Source: Ceratorhiza oryzae-sativae
Taxonomy: Eukaryota; Basidiomycota; Agaricomycetes; Cantharellales; Ceratobasidiaceae
Direction of reading: 5' to 3'
DNA: 64,000 nt
Assembly (NCBI GenBank): GCA_030998015.1
Contig: JARWMV010000238.1
Span: 62,001-126,000 of the forward strand
The notes under the pieces were generated by a model. It saw only the letters and a list, made by a program, of their open reading frames with translations, ran no database searches and was not told the origin of the DNA. The translations under genes and the position numbers were made by a program. Of this stretch, positions 52,601 through 64,000 are shown piece after piece. Each line of letters opens with the position of its first letter. The first letter of the stretch is position 1.

Positions 52601-53545
52601 AGTACATTTGCCTTAAATTTGCGTTGAGCTTCGACACAACTAAACTAATATTGTCCTAGACTCACTCCTTTGATATCTCCATGTATCTGATGAACGATAA
52701 ATGCATATAATCAATATAAACCCTCAACCATGCAAAGAGAAAACAACTGACTGCGTTGTTCTGATGCAGGTATACCACGCCCTCGGACACCCCTAGGGCC
52801 TGTAGACATACTTATGAAGTGCGCCTTCACATGATATATAATATAATCACAATCTGGCGTCGATCTACACTTGGGTTGCGGTTGATGTACTCGAGAAGGT
52901 TCCCATTACTCATCCAGGGTGATATCATAGCGGTGTGGTGTCGAAAATGCGCTAGTCCTAGGAGCTCTAACAGGTTAGGATGGCTTAGACGAGACCAGTT
53001 GTAAAGCTCATGAGCTATATGCTATTCAAAAGGGGTCAATAGTTAATGATTCAGAGAAGGTAGTTGACCAATACCTTTAACAGCTTTCGCCCATCTCTAT
53101 CATCTCGCCGAACGTATAGTCTTGGGCATTTTATTGCTACACGTGTTCCGCTTCTTAGAACTCCCCGGAAAATGTCGCCAAACCCGCCACACGCAATGGG
53201 AGCATCCCCACATCGCTCCAGCTCGAGCTGGCCAGTCACGTCAGGGCATCCATGCTCAATCAAACAAGCAACCACCATTGAGGCTGGCTGGCGGAACTGA
53301 CATTAACATTTGCACGCCATTATATGAGCATATTAGACATACCATTTCGCTGGAGATTGTGTCGGTGACCCTATCGATGGGTCTCGAAACTGAAATAAAT
53401 AAATAAATAAGAAACTGATAACTGTGAAATTTGAATATGCATACCACGGCCCGGTTCCATAGTTGTGGTAATCTCTGATATTGTCCAGCTCAGGAGAAGG
53501 GGGGCAAGGGCGTGAGTTATACCAGCCAAGTGTGGCTAAATTCAT
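49635..53545 (-). CDS. TKL-like protein kinase with Ras-association and SH3 domains
   Basis: Putative signalling kinase, read on the minus strand through many short exons. The start region is MNLATLGWYNSRPCPPSPEL (53545). The kinase domain has IACGGFGDIFRG (P-loop), TRVAIK (lysine), ELYNWSRLSHPNLLELLGL, IHGDIKG with NVLISEKGIPKLMDFGC (HGD in place of HRD, DFG present), APEILDASTEQSMEADVYALGM and VTGLVPFNTTTKEPAV. It ends near 52000. A Ser-rich linker follows, then an RA-like region at about 51210-50790 (DLHGVTLGDYCSKILRAALH, DDWHQYAVFICYDN, ERCLSYSEKPVVLFYQLKA). An SH3-like region follows at about 50320-50080 (LKKYHAKGEGELSVKGNEHI...NGERGWMPSW). The C-terminal part ends at 49635. Exon borders between 52000 and 51250 are uncertain, and I cannot exclude two adjacent genes or decay. 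Confidence 0.6.
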
Positions 53546-55659
53546 ATCTTAGTCCTCAGCGCACTGCATCGAAGAGCCGGCACGCCCTCAAGTTATAGAA
53601 TAATTTTCACTGATTTAGCCTCGTGTTGGTAGGATCAGAAACTCACGACAGCAACGAGGTCAGAAAAACAGAGTGCAATGCAATTCTCGGTGAGAATGAC
53701 TATTATGTAAATTGTAGCCTGCATGTATGGCGTGTTTCTATAAGCTGTGGTGGTGCATGGGGATAAATCTTGGCCGTGTCGACAAAAATCCAAGGACAAT
53801 CGAAGCCGAGGATAGCAGCAACCGAAGAGGAAAAAACGGAGGAAAAGAGGGCAAGAATGACACGAAGCAACCGGAACATGGGGGATTGTAGCTCCACATG
53901 TGCCAACAAATAGTAGGTCACTCTAGCACACAACGGGCATCACGCTTGCATGTTTCGAGACAGATTACATGCGTCTTCCCATGGCAGATTAATAAAAAAA
54001 GGAGCACCAGATATTGAAGCACGTACCGATTTATCCCTAAGGCATGGAGGCCCGATTAATGTTTGACTTTTGGATGGTTAGGATAACGATAGATCATCAC
54101 GTACCGTGAGGGTTGAATATGCGCGAAAATGCTCGATAGTCAAATTGACAAGCTGTACCATAGCAGAAGCACAAGATACAAAACAGAGAGAAGAGAAAGG
54201 CGTGGCGACATTACATAGCTGGCGCATCGCGTAAGGCGGCCGTGAGCCAAGATTTCAAACGATATAAGCCTCAGCACCCAAGTTCGTTTCTATTTGATCC
54301 AACCATTATCAATTTGCAACCGTGTAAGTCGCACTTTGTCAAGCAAAGCCCAGTCAGTATATTGCCGCTCGTTAACACCTGGCTTACCAGGTTTACTAAG
54401 TATGTCTCCCCTGTGCGGGTTTTTAGGATTCTTGTCTCTCCAGTTTGCCCATCCGCCGGGGATAAGGCATATTGCCTATGATTGGCAATAGGGCGGCGCA
54501 AACCGCTCAGCCAAAAACCGAAAATCTGACTAGAGGTCCAGCGGCTAAGTATGCTTTTTAGCCCTCACTCGGTTCCGAGTAGCATGGGCTACCAGCGCTA
54601 CTAGGGTCTAATGAGCGCTAAACATCAATGTAGACACGCAGGGCTACCTTGCGCCAGCTAGATTTTCGGCTTTGGCATGAGCGGGCCCATTGTGACTCTG
54701 TCTAAGCGTTTCTTTTTTCAAAAGCTCATGACCAGCAGAGGGTGGCCGCAAAGAGCTTACCATTAGGGATCCAGTAGGAACCTCCAATCTCCCCCGGGCC
54801 GCTCTGAGCGCCACACGATGTAATGGTCCAAACAAAAAGCCAGAGAAATGATCTACGTAAAAAATCGGGATTGCGCGATTGGCATACATGGGCAGTAGAA
54901 TATGGGGGTGAGCAATGTTTAAGCCGCCATGAACCGCTGTCGAAGGCTAACGCGAATAGCCGGGTTGCCGGCTACACACGTTCCGCGGCTCTACGGAATG
55001 GGTGAATGGGCTTCACTTGCGAGCCACTGATAAACGTTCTTTTTGACAGCCACAGCCACCTGCCGGCCAACCGCACGTCGATCGCATGTAATTGTGTCCT
55101 TGTCGATACGGATCAGTATCGATGAGCAACAGATGGTGCCGGCCTGAATAGATGTCAAGGGCCGAATGAATGAATACCACTCACACCTTAAGGTTCTAGG
55201 TCGCACCGCTAGCGAGATACCTTCTGACTTGGTAAATAAATAAGCTCACGATTCTGGTAGGCGACATGATGAGTTATATTTGACCCGGTTTTTCATTCCA
55301 GCACTTAAAGGGGTTTTGATCAAGGTCATTGCAGAAATGGGCATTTTTAGCACTGTAACACGAACTACGTACTTCAGAGGTACAACTGCCTTGGACAATG
55401 CCTCATGTATTGTGATTAAGGTTTTATTCCGCGTAGTCTGTCTTTACAATATGCTGAGGTGGAGGGCCCACACGGCTTCTACGAATCATAGCCAAGACGT
55501 GTACATGATAGTTCCCAAAATAATGAAGGCTCAAAGAAAGAAAAAGAAAAAAAGAAACAGAAAAACACGACTCATCGCCACGAGGCCTAGCCTATCCTCT
55601 CACGACTTTAGCTCATAGTCTGACACGGGTGCTAGGTCGATCTATTCAGATAGAGGAAA
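53546..55659. other. Intergenic, no supported gene
   Basis: About 2.1 kb with stop-rich frames. A minus-strand frame at 53703-53933 encodes a hydrophobic segment (LLRVILALFSSVFSSSVAAI) that could be a signal or transmembrane exon, but no continuation was found. A-rich stretches occur around 55538-55565. Confidence 0.4.
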
Positions 55660-57253
55660 CTAACAGATATCATACCACTCACCCTCCAGGCTATCTCCGG
55701 CATTGGGGTTGCCATATCGTTTCTCGAGGATCGGTCCGACAACTGCGAAAACTCCGACGAGGGCCATGTACATACTCCAAGTGCCTGTATGCGCCCTCAA
55801 ATGTAAGCCAGCTCGAGCTACAACTGAGGAGGATCCTACCGATGAACACCGAAGTTAACAACTTCCTGGAGTTTTGAGCCTGAACTTTGTACACAGATAA
55901 TCGAAATCGAACACAGCCGACGTGTTGCCGGCGGGCAGAGTACTCGGAATGCCGGCAGCTATGGTAGGGTCTGATGCGAGCAGGTGATCTACCCAAGTGC
56001 TATTGCGCGTACACCCAAGGCCCCAGGTACAGTCGCTCACATTGGTGTTATTTTGAATAACTCTGGACAGGAAGGGGCTAGGTTTGATGCGAGATGAAAA
56101 TGCCTGCATATTAAGCAATGTATTCCAAGACTGTATGTTACCAAAATCGATGCTGAGACCAAGTCAGCACCGCAAAAAACTATTGAGTAATACATGCACT
56201 TACAGATACGCATCTCGTAGCACAGTCATCACGTTGATGAAATCGGTTTCAAGCAGAGCTAATACGTCGCACATTGCGCGTTTGAAACCAGAGCTTCCAT
56301 CGCTATAGTGTTCGGTGCATTCTGATATGACCATTCTCATCTCCTCGGGAGCGCAGGTTGCATTTTCCCCTCCTGGGCACTCCTGAAGCCCCCAGGTGGA
56401 GGTGAGAATGGGAAATTCGTTGTTAGATGCTTGCACCCGTGTGAAAGCTATCTGCAAGTCGGCGTTGACTGCGTCGAGGATGGCAACGATGTTCTGGAGC
56501 GAGGCGGTGTTGCGTTCAATGGAAGGAGCATCCATACGCTCGGCGATTCGCTTATTTTGTGAGTAATGAGAAGCAATGTCATCGTGGAATATATCATTGG
56601 CGCTGAGGGAGAACGAGGATGTGAGGGAAAGCGAGAACGGGAGGTCGGGGCCTTTACAAAGAATGGGCACCTGAAGAAGTGAAAACTGGTGAGCGGTAAG
56701 TTCCGGTCTGCAAAAGTTGGTAAACCTACATCAAATTTAAAAGATTGCTTGACAATATCAATCATGAGGAGAATACCATCAATGTCGCAACTGTGGAGAG
56801 GATTCGCGATGTAAGGCGATGCCCCCACTATGTTTCGACCATCGCTACTGAATGTACTAACGAGTTCTTTCGATAAAGTCGTGAGCTTATTTCAAAGAGT
56901 CAAGCCGGATGAACGAACTGTAAGTAAACAGTGACGAGTTGGTTCTGTAAGTGGACGTTGGGGCCAACCCTATGGCGTTACATTTGCCAGCTGAACGAAC
57001 TGAGAAACGATTCGTCGACCACCAATATGAATCGGTCGTATTAGGATCGGCACGCAACAAAGTGACTGCCTCATATCCCTGCAACGCAACTGAAATTTGG
57101 GTCTACAGTAAGCGCATACATTTCAGGCATAGCGTGTAGTATCTTACTGTTGAGGACTGCGAGAGCAGCGATCGAGACAGCCGAGAACGCAAAAAAATAT
57201 ACGTTGAGGAGGGGGATCGTATATGGTTTCTTGACGTTGTACTCCAAACGCAT
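55660..57253 (-). CDS. Two-transmembrane secreted-domain protein, family copy D (one frame break)
   Basis: Fourth member of the family, closest to copy C in length. Exons are 57148-57253 (106 nt), 56919-57089, 56730-56866 (137 nt), 56204-56670, 55840-56152 and 55660-55784; 439 aa once corrected. It starts MRLEYNVKKPYTIPLLNVYF; an upstream in-frame ATG at 57265 is possible. Motifs are SYWWST, HSCDIDGI, CPGGENATCAPEEM, CTWGLGC, TWVDHLLASDPT, VFDFDYLCTKFRLKTPGS, MYMALVGVFAVVGPI and EKRYG. One base is missing near 55862-55866, between TPGS and LLTSVFIG, which would truncate the protein before its C-terminal helix. The remaining frame is well conserved, so a recent loss or a consensus error is likely. 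Copies C and D flank the kinase locus. Confidence 0.78.
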
Positions 57254-58383
57254 AGTGAGAGACAAAGATATCCCCCAGTCGGATGCCCCAACGCCAAGCT
57301 TTATTCTGTAGCATGGATTGTTGGGCGCTCAGTTTCTGACAGCGGGCTTGCAGCAGCCGCCTCGGAATATTGCTTGGTCACAGGAACAAACAGGCTGGTC
57401 TTAATGACACCTACATAGGTTCTTCCGAGCGCACGATATTGGGTGGCTTTCGATTGGTTAGGATGGGCCAGAGATCAGGCTACGCAAACTCCCGGTGGGC
57501 CGTCGTCCGGACCTGTTCGTAGCGGTTGACAGATATCTGGAAGATGCTTGTCGGACAGACGCTGCCGGAGCGGCTGAGCAGCAGCAACGTCTGTCGTTCA
57601 CTGCCATTTGTGGTGTGTCCCACGGGAAACAGGCACGTGGTTGACCGGCGCTTCAGGTGACAGAGGCGATCATGACCACCAGAACGACTGAGCAACCCGG
57701 AAACTTGAAGCCACCTCCAGAGATAGGCTCAAAAGAGCACAAGGTAATCATATTTAGAACTACTCGAAGCTACAAACTAACCGAGTCTAGGAGCAGAACA
57801 TCCATTATCGAGATGCATTTCAAGGTCGAGCCACTGTCTCCAAGTTTGTCGAGTGAGTAGTAACTATGCTACACTTTTCAATGTACTGCCTCAAACAAGC
57901 CTGCAGCCCGTGTGAAGGTGCATCCAAAGCGTCATATGCATGCTTGAACAAGCATAATTTTGATCGAGACAAATGCCTTGAGTATTTCGAGGCGTATCGA
58001 GGTGTGTCGTCATACAGTTGTTTATAAAGAGAGTTTGCACTTAAAACTTTACACGAGAATGCAAGGCGGCATGGGTCAGTCATCTTACCCCTCGTTTGCG
58101 CCGAACCCAACTAACTCGCTCATGTAGCTCCAGCAAAGACGAGAAGACCGGCAAGCGGGCCGGCCTACGAAGTAACGCCGACGAGCGGGGTGTGCTATAT
58201 CCAATCTTCGTATCGCGTGCAATTCTGAACCTATGCAGTCACGCCATTCGTGTTTACCAACGTGTACATGCGCTCGAGACCGCATCTAAAATGTTATATG
58301 GGTAACAATGAAATCATGCTCTGACACCTGTGCCTACGTCATCATAAACATCTAGCTCCGATTCAAATTACATGAAAGCCCAA
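57254..58383. other. Intergenic, no supported gene
   Basis: Upstream flank of copy D and downstream flank of the amidase. Short frames occur on both strands, none with a recognisable product. Confidence 0.5.
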
Positions 58384-60759
58384 TCAACTCGACTTTGTTC
58401 TCCATTCTTCATCGATCCCCGGCCCGAAGCCCCTCTCGCCCAAAGCCCGATCCAAAACCTCCATGACGTGAATCACCTTTTCGTCCTCCCATGGCCTGCC
58501 GACGATCTGCACGCCCACCGGCAACCCGCACATCTTTTCCGCATCATACGCCGGCACTGGTTCATCAAGAGGCTGGAGCAAACGTTTACCTTCTCCGTAT
58601 ACCGCTCGCTCTAGCGTGTATGACGGGGTCCGGTTTTGCGTCTCGTTCGGTCTACCGGTTAGAACGGAACCTCCAACACTAGATTGTTCGAGCCATCCAG
58701 GGCCTGCTGCATCCTTTTTGGGGTCGACGTGTGTGACGGGTACGACCCCAACTGGGCAGTCGACAGCGTTCCAGAGGATAGTAGCTCCTGCGAGAGGCGT
58801 CAGAGACTTGGTTGCCCCGTGTGGGACGGCGGGTATCGCTTGAACGGGGCATATGACAACGTCAAGACCAAGTGCCGGAGCAGCGTTTGACCACAGATGA
58901 TGCTGGAGATATTCATTGGCTTGGATGCGTGACGCAGAGGACGCCCAGAATTCGCGTACGGAACGGGGGCGCGAGGCCGCAAAGACGTGAGCGAATGATT
59001 CGTCGTGGATGAATAATTGGACTAGGAAACTGGTGATTGCCCGGACGAACGCCGGCAGGCGAGGCCCAAGTGTTACGAGGAAGAGAGCCGGTTCCTGAGA
59101 GTGTTTGTTAAATCTGGGTTCGAGGGTAGGTTTTGTGAAAGGCTTACCTGTTTGTCTGATTGTAGGTTGGATATCATTGTTTCATAGCCGTCTGCTGCAC
59201 TGTGCTCGACGAATATTTTGAGCAGATCTGCCACTAAACGCGCCGAAAAGAGTTAATCCTCTAGCTGAGATAGGATCAGAAGAATGCCTACCGTCTGGTG
59301 GATCAATCTCGAGACACTCGTGCCCCCCGCTCGAAGTGCGTCTACGGACTCCTGAACTGCTCGTTGGCACACTGGGGACGCACGTATGAATCGATCTAAG
59401 CGTAGTTAAGTTATGATTTTGAAACGGAGAAAAATAACAACTCGATGCGCACCAGTCTTGAAGTACCCAACACGCATGGGTCTATTCAAGTCCAGGTCGG
59501 TGCGATACTTGACTGGTGGCAGGTTTACAGAAGCCTTGGTCGAGGGTAAACCAAAGAAAATTTCGCAAGCAGTTTTGAGATCAGCGACGGACCTATGATT
59601 CGAGCGTTGCTATTAGTCTCAATGAACAACAAGTCAGATGAGAAGCGAGCTACCTGGCCATAGGGCCAAAAACGGTCGTTATACCCAAGAATCCTGGGAC
59701 AGTCCTAGCAGTACCGTTGCTGCTGAACCTCTCCCCGGTAGGCTTCAAACTATAGATACCGGAATACGAAGCGGGGATCCTCAAGCTTCCGCCTACATCC
59801 GAGCCTAATCCCAGAGCACTTCCGCTGAATCGCAAGACGGCTCCTTCTCCGCCGGATGAACCTCCGCAGCTATTAGCAGGATTGTACGGGTTGTTTGTTG
59901 TGCCCCATAGCGGGTTAGCGCATTCGAAACCCCAGCATTGTTTGTGGGACGTTTGTTTTCGCTATTATAATAGCGCCTTGGGAGCGGGCTTGGGCTACGA
60001 GCTGAGAGAGGGGGGTACTTAGACTAAAGAAATCAGGGAGAGGAAGCGGGGGAGACATACTTCTGCATCTTGGGATGCGTGGTTATTGGCCCAACTGATT
60101 CAGATTTCATAAGAAACCGTCAGAAAATAGCGGATAGGGATACGTACTGAGTGAAACCAATGGTGGTGTCATAGCCCTTGATTTGGTCTACAGAAGGAGT
60201 TCAGATTGTAACCGTCTGCAAAAGGGTGGTGGGATGCTTGCATTGATCCTGCAGAAGTAGACAACCCTCAGGCCAGTACGGTGGTTGGTAAGAAAGGAAT
60301 ACCTACTTTAAATGTGAGAGGGACTCCATGGAATGCTCCACGTAGTTTGCCAGTTGCTTTGAACTCGTCGTCTAACCGCCGAGCTTCGTTGAGCGCATCC
60401 TTGAACAAGACTGCGCGCGATATATTAGCTATGAAAATAGAAATTTTTGACATGACATACCCTCGGTCAAGCAGTTTGTGGCATCATGAGCTTTGATAGC
60501 CTGAATGATAAAAGTTGAGACTGTGTCATATGCTGTCCATTGACCATCTTTGATCCCGTTGACGAGCTCGGTAACTGTCGGTTTCCTTTATTATACAGCA
60601 CGAATAGGTGTAGAAGATAAGGGCATACTAGTAGACTTGATGATGTGCCTTTGCTTATCTTCCGAGAGGCTCTTGTGGTCTTGAACGAGTTTACGCCCTT
60701 CATCAACGAGTCGCTCGCGTTCGGCACGCTTGTTGACAATATTTTCTTGAACGGGCATC
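58384..60759 (-). CDS. Amidase-signature family hydrolase (acetamidase / fatty-acid-amide hydrolase type)
   Basis: Hydrolyses a C-N amide bond using the Ser-cisSer-Lys triad of the amidase-signature family. It starts MPVQENIVNKRAERERLV at 60759 and ends at 58384. Visible are the helical N-terminus, FHGVPLTFKDQIDIKG (catalytic Lys), NPANSCGGSSGGEGA (cis-Ser) and LGSDVGGSLRIPASYSG (nucleophile Ser). Also conserved are TVPGFLGITTVFGPMAR, NLPPVKYRTDLDLNRPMRVG, DVVICPVQAIPAVP and the C-terminal GLPVGVQIVGRPWEDEKV. Several short introns interrupt it, the first just after KST near 60630. About 560 aa, the usual length. No frame break was seen. No signal peptide, so probably cytosolic. The substrate cannot be decided; the closest feel is to fungal general amidases. 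Confidence 0.9.
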
Positions 60760-61446
60760 TTCGAAGTGGTATGAAAGTACACCGGAGCCTATGGATTGAC
60801 CCTTTATGTAGGATGAATGGCTGCTATGTGTTATGCTGTGTCTGTGTGGAAGGGTAGAAATCGAGGGATGAGCAGCGTCGTGTCGTTCCAAATCCTCGTT
60901 CTAACCGCATGTACACAGCCTCGTAAGGGCCTGCGATTGTCCGAGCATGGGCTCCCGGCGCTCATTTGTGCTTTTAGCTTTTCCCGATGTGGCAGGCAAG
61001 GCGAGCCAAGCAGCAAACTACTATGTGTTTCCGCCTAAACCCCACTGGCCCACATCCTAATGCTGCTGACACCCGTGCGGCACAATACACGAGCGTCACT
61101 CACTTGGCCTTCGTTGCTGGACCTCACTGAGCGCTATGCTATCGGCGCACTGTTTTCACCTTGTTGTATGGCTTTTGCTCTCCTCAACCCGTCGCTCCAG
61201 CAACAACTACTCATAGCTATATCCACGCCGCCAAAATCCATCGGACCACCATCCATTTCACCAAACCCGCTGATTCATTACTCTCATCGTGCTATTCTCT
61301 CCACAGCTAGCAGTGATCTGGCATTTCCATTTCATAACCCAAGTTTCCATCGAATGCTCACCGTCATAGTTTAAACACAATACTCCCCAAGTTTGGATCA
61401 CGTCCTCCAATCGCGCAGGCTGTGTCCATTCGCACGGGCTAGACAT
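60760..61446. other. Intergenic, no gene seen
   Basis: Upstream flank of the amidase and downstream sequence leading to the kinase remnant. A 104-codon plus-strand frame (61060-61374) is Pro/Ser/Leu-rich without a recognised motif. Confidence 0.4.
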
Positions 61447-62275
61447 TCAGCCTAATCGAAGCTGGTTGCCCTGACCTTACTGACAAGCTTGACCTTCATT
61501 CATGCAGCCAACGCCCTACTGCAAGGGGTGGCTTCGGTTTTGTGTATTGGTGGAAAACTAAACGATGGCATGCCCATTGCTATTAAATGTATCATCGAAA
61601 TAGTCGAGGAGGACAAGATACATGCAAGTCATAAGACCATGAAGGTGAATTCGTGGCTTGTGGCGCGCGATATTGTATTGATGGCATTATTAATGTAGCG
61701 AGCGGGCAGAGAGTTGTACATTTGATCCCAGTGCCATCACCAAAATATGCTCCCTCTCCTCGGTATGTTCCATTTCCGCGACCACGTTGCCATAAACTCT
61801 CCGTGGGAATCAAATGGAATATCGGAGAGATATGTTCCAAGGTGCAGCGATATGGAAAGAGTTCGATCGATGCCCCCCATCATAAGAGATGGTTCTAACA
61901 AAACTTACTCTGCCTCTGTTAGCGCGTGTAGTTTGTGGTCGGCTTAGATTATCCACACAGTCGGGGCGTAGTGAGTTTACAGCATTTCTAGTCTTCATGA
62001 GAACTCATAGGGATGGTAATTGCGAGGTTCACAACGATATTAAGTCGGTGGGTAGCTTTTGGAAAAATGGTCTTGAATACTTATCCACGCCGCCCCAACA
62101 GGCAAACATTCTTGTATTGAGTACAGGCGTCCCTATGCTTGCTGATTTTGGCAATCAATTCATTCGCAAAATTCGAACCGCTAAGTCCGAGTGCTATGAA
62201 GTCACCGGAAATACTATTAGAATCTAGTGTTTATAGTTATGCAGCTGAAATATATGCGCTTGCGATGGTGAGGGA
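61447..62275 (+). pseudogene. Decayed TKL-like kinase domain
   Basis: Fragments of the kinase type at 49-53 kb lie in order but in different frames. These are PDLTDKLDLHSCSQR with a GGFGFVY P-loop (about 61466-61545), KLNDGMPIAIKCIIEIVEED (about 61556-61615), ANILVLSTGVPMLADFGN (about 62102-62155) and SPEILLESSVYSYAAEIYALAM (about 62200-62265). The frame changes between the P-loop and the VAIK-equivalent strand and again after the DFG motif. Recognisable HRD-loop and lobe-linker segments are missing between them. This reads as a decayed copy rather than an intact gene. Confidence 0.65.
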
Positions 62276-63089
62276 CGAGCTCGGCCATATACCGGTCAAA
62301 TCATCCATTGACATGACGCCGCTCTTATAGGTCATATTGGTCCATGGAAACGTTCTTGCTTGTGACTTGTCTAACAACAGCGGGGGTGTGGTACAAATGA
62401 TAATATCCAGCAAACCACCATGTGGAGGTGGATCAACTCCTTCGCCAATACTCTCAATCATGAACACTGGACGAACACCCCGATCTAAACATGCAACGTC
62501 ATTGGAACGCGCGAAATAAAATCATATATGGGCGCTACTTCACCGTTGTTGGGCTCGGGAGCCAAGCAATGGCCCTACCGCTTTACAACTAAAATCCGGA
62601 GTAGGTCATTAGTCTGACACCTTTGCCTACAGCTCAACAATATCCTGCCCTGATCCCTATCTGCATATGCATCGGGATTTCGATTTGGTTAATTGTCTGA
62701 TTGGCCGGAATATAAACACGGTTTTTGGATCGGTGCAGAAGTACAACAGTGGCTGTGTTTGGGTGCGACATTTTCATTGTGCAGGTGTCTTTTCAGGTAA
62801 CGCGAGCCTTACACCCACCAGGGTTGTGACTTTAAGAGTATCGGTTTTCAATCTTGTTATTTTCCGCCAAAGTATACGTATTTATGCAACCCTTGATAAA
62901 ATCCAAGCTCCAGCAACGACAGAAAACAGTAGGTGGAGAAGGGGCCCTGGGATCGGATGTTCGATGCTCAGCGCTTAGGGATTTACGTGACCAAACAACG
63001 CTTCCACGGATTGTTCCCGACCACAACATCCCCCCCCCAAGTCATCCCCCTTTGCCTCACCCCTCCTGGTATTTATATTTTGCTAATCA
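62276..63089. other. Intergenic, no gene seen
   Basis: Tail of the kinase remnant and promoter of the gene at 63090; only short frames. Confidence 0.4.
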
Positions 63090-64000
63090 ATGGCGACTCG
63101 CCGCGAGAACGGGGTTGAAAGCTTGCTGAGACGTACACAGCGCAACGAGAATTCGTCACCCTACAAGAGGAGGGCTCCAACGCGCCAGTCGCCTCCCCCG
63201 CTGGCGAGCTCGTCGTCGCTGTCGTCCTTTTTGTCCCTTATTTCTGCACCTTTTCGGCGCAAGCCTGCACAACCTGCACCCCCCGTTCGAAGCGAGAGCG
63301 AGGCGAGTGATGATGACGCCAGTGATGGCGCCAACCAGGACGAGGTCGACGAACAGGGGTCTCCTGACCCAGAACAAGCTCGTGAACTCGGGTTTGGGCC
63401 GCCACCAAAGGGTGCAGCCAAGCACACTGTAACTGCAAGAGACCCCGGCGCGGCTGCTACTCTCTCCCAGCTGGGTCGTTCGGTAAGTTTGCTGTTTGGT
63501 CCGTGCTGCCGAAAAATCATCTGACATCACGGTCACCAGCTGCAACGATCCGTCCCTCAACCAAAAGTCCTTCCCGCATCAACATTTGCATCGATGGACT
63601 CGGAATCTACAATCCCACCTTCCACATCCGTTCCACACATCGCCCCCCTTGACCGCCCACGACGCAACGTCCAACCGGCATTTGCGACCGTGTCGCGCGC
63701 ATCGGGCGCCAAACGAACTCGGCCCAGCTTTCCGGGCGGAATTGGATCCTATGGAGGCTTTGGCTCGACCGCCGAACCCAGCCCTCCACCATTTGCCACC
63801 AATGGGAATCCTCTTGAGTCGTCTTTTGCTGCTAACCGCTCAGCGAATACCAACGCCAACGGGTTCTCCTTTCCTGCGACCAAAGCCAACAACAGTTCCA
63901 AACCCCCTGCCGCCTCGGCATCTCGCGCTCTACATGGCAAGACGAGTTCGGAAGTCCTGGCCGAATTTTTTGCATCCAAGGGTAAAGCACCTCTTACGGC
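63090..64000 (+). CDS. Nucleoporin-like low-complexity protein, N-terminal part (cut by window end)
   Basis: Starts MATRRENGVESLLRRTQRNE. Exon 1 is 63090-63482 and exon 2 starts at 63540 and is still open at 64000, so at least 284 residues are seen. The N-terminus is basic with a Ser/Pro-rich stretch (KRRAPTRQSPPPLASSSSL), then an acidic segment (SESEASDDDASDGANQDEVD), a PxFG-poor region with GGFGS, and the helical segment SSEVLAEFFASKGKAPLT. That last motif and the basic amphipathic start resemble fungal Nup1/Nup60-type basket nucleoporins. The assignment is tentative because the diagnostic C-terminal repeats lie outside the window. Confidence 0.5.

Noticed and set aside
54520..54610. Possible tRNA-like fold
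   Set aside because: No proper B-box (GGTTCGANNCC) and no cloverleaf could be drawn by eye.

Overview
The window is fungal nuclear DNA. Genes are split by many introns of about 34-60 bp with GT..AG ends, and several exons are only 13-23 nt long. The proteins (RNA polymerase III subunit, acetyl-CoA carboxylase, Sec9-type SNARE, U2AF large subunit, GRAM-TBC RabGAP) are typical of Agaricomycetes. The tyrosine-kinase-like fragments, the RBR ligases and an expanded two-pass membrane family suggest a Rhizoctonia/Ceratobasidiaceae-like species. That placement is inference from style, not a database match.

Layout. 0.2-3.9 kb: RNA polymerase III subunit RPC4/RPC53 and a Gfo/Idh/MocA-type NADP oxidoreductase (dihydrodiol/xylose dehydrogenase type). 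3.95-10.3 kb: a gene-poor transposon island, visibly poor in CpG, with LTR-like blocks facing each other, a large nested foldback structure, 99-bp tandem repeats and a gag-like ORF. 10.3-14.5 kb: a GRAM-TBC-EF-hand Rab GTPase-activating protein. 15.4-20.4 kb: tandem copies A and B of an unrecognised two-transmembrane secreted-domain protein. 21.0-36.9 kb: a GC-richer housekeeping block with ACC1 (minus), an unrecognised 392-aa protein (plus), SEC9 (minus), xylulokinase (minus) and U2AF large subunit (plus).

39.1-40.0 kb: a small Ser/Thr-rich single-pass membrane protein. 40.6-46.4 kb: two tandem RBR E3 ubiquitin ligases. 47.2-57.3 kb: copies C and D of the membrane family (minus), bracketing a minus-strand gene whose exons encode a kinase, a Ras-association domain and an SH3 domain. 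58.4-60.8 kb: an amidase-signature hydrolase (minus). 61.4-62.3 kb: a decayed kinase. 63.1 kb to the end: the N-terminus of a nucleoporin-like protein.

Reading the window as a whole. Housekeeping genes are mostly single copy. The accessory stretches (15-20 kb and 39-62 kb) hold small local expansions: four copies of the membrane family, two RBR ligases and two kinase loci. The reading frames of ACC1, SEC9, xylulokinase and U2AF carry about a dozen single-base indels between 24 and 36 kb, whereas genes at 0-20 kb carry none that I could see. In conserved genes this most likely reflects consensus error in a GC-rich stretch, so those gene models need a frame correction before use. No CRISPR array, rRNA gene or convincing tRNA gene was seen.
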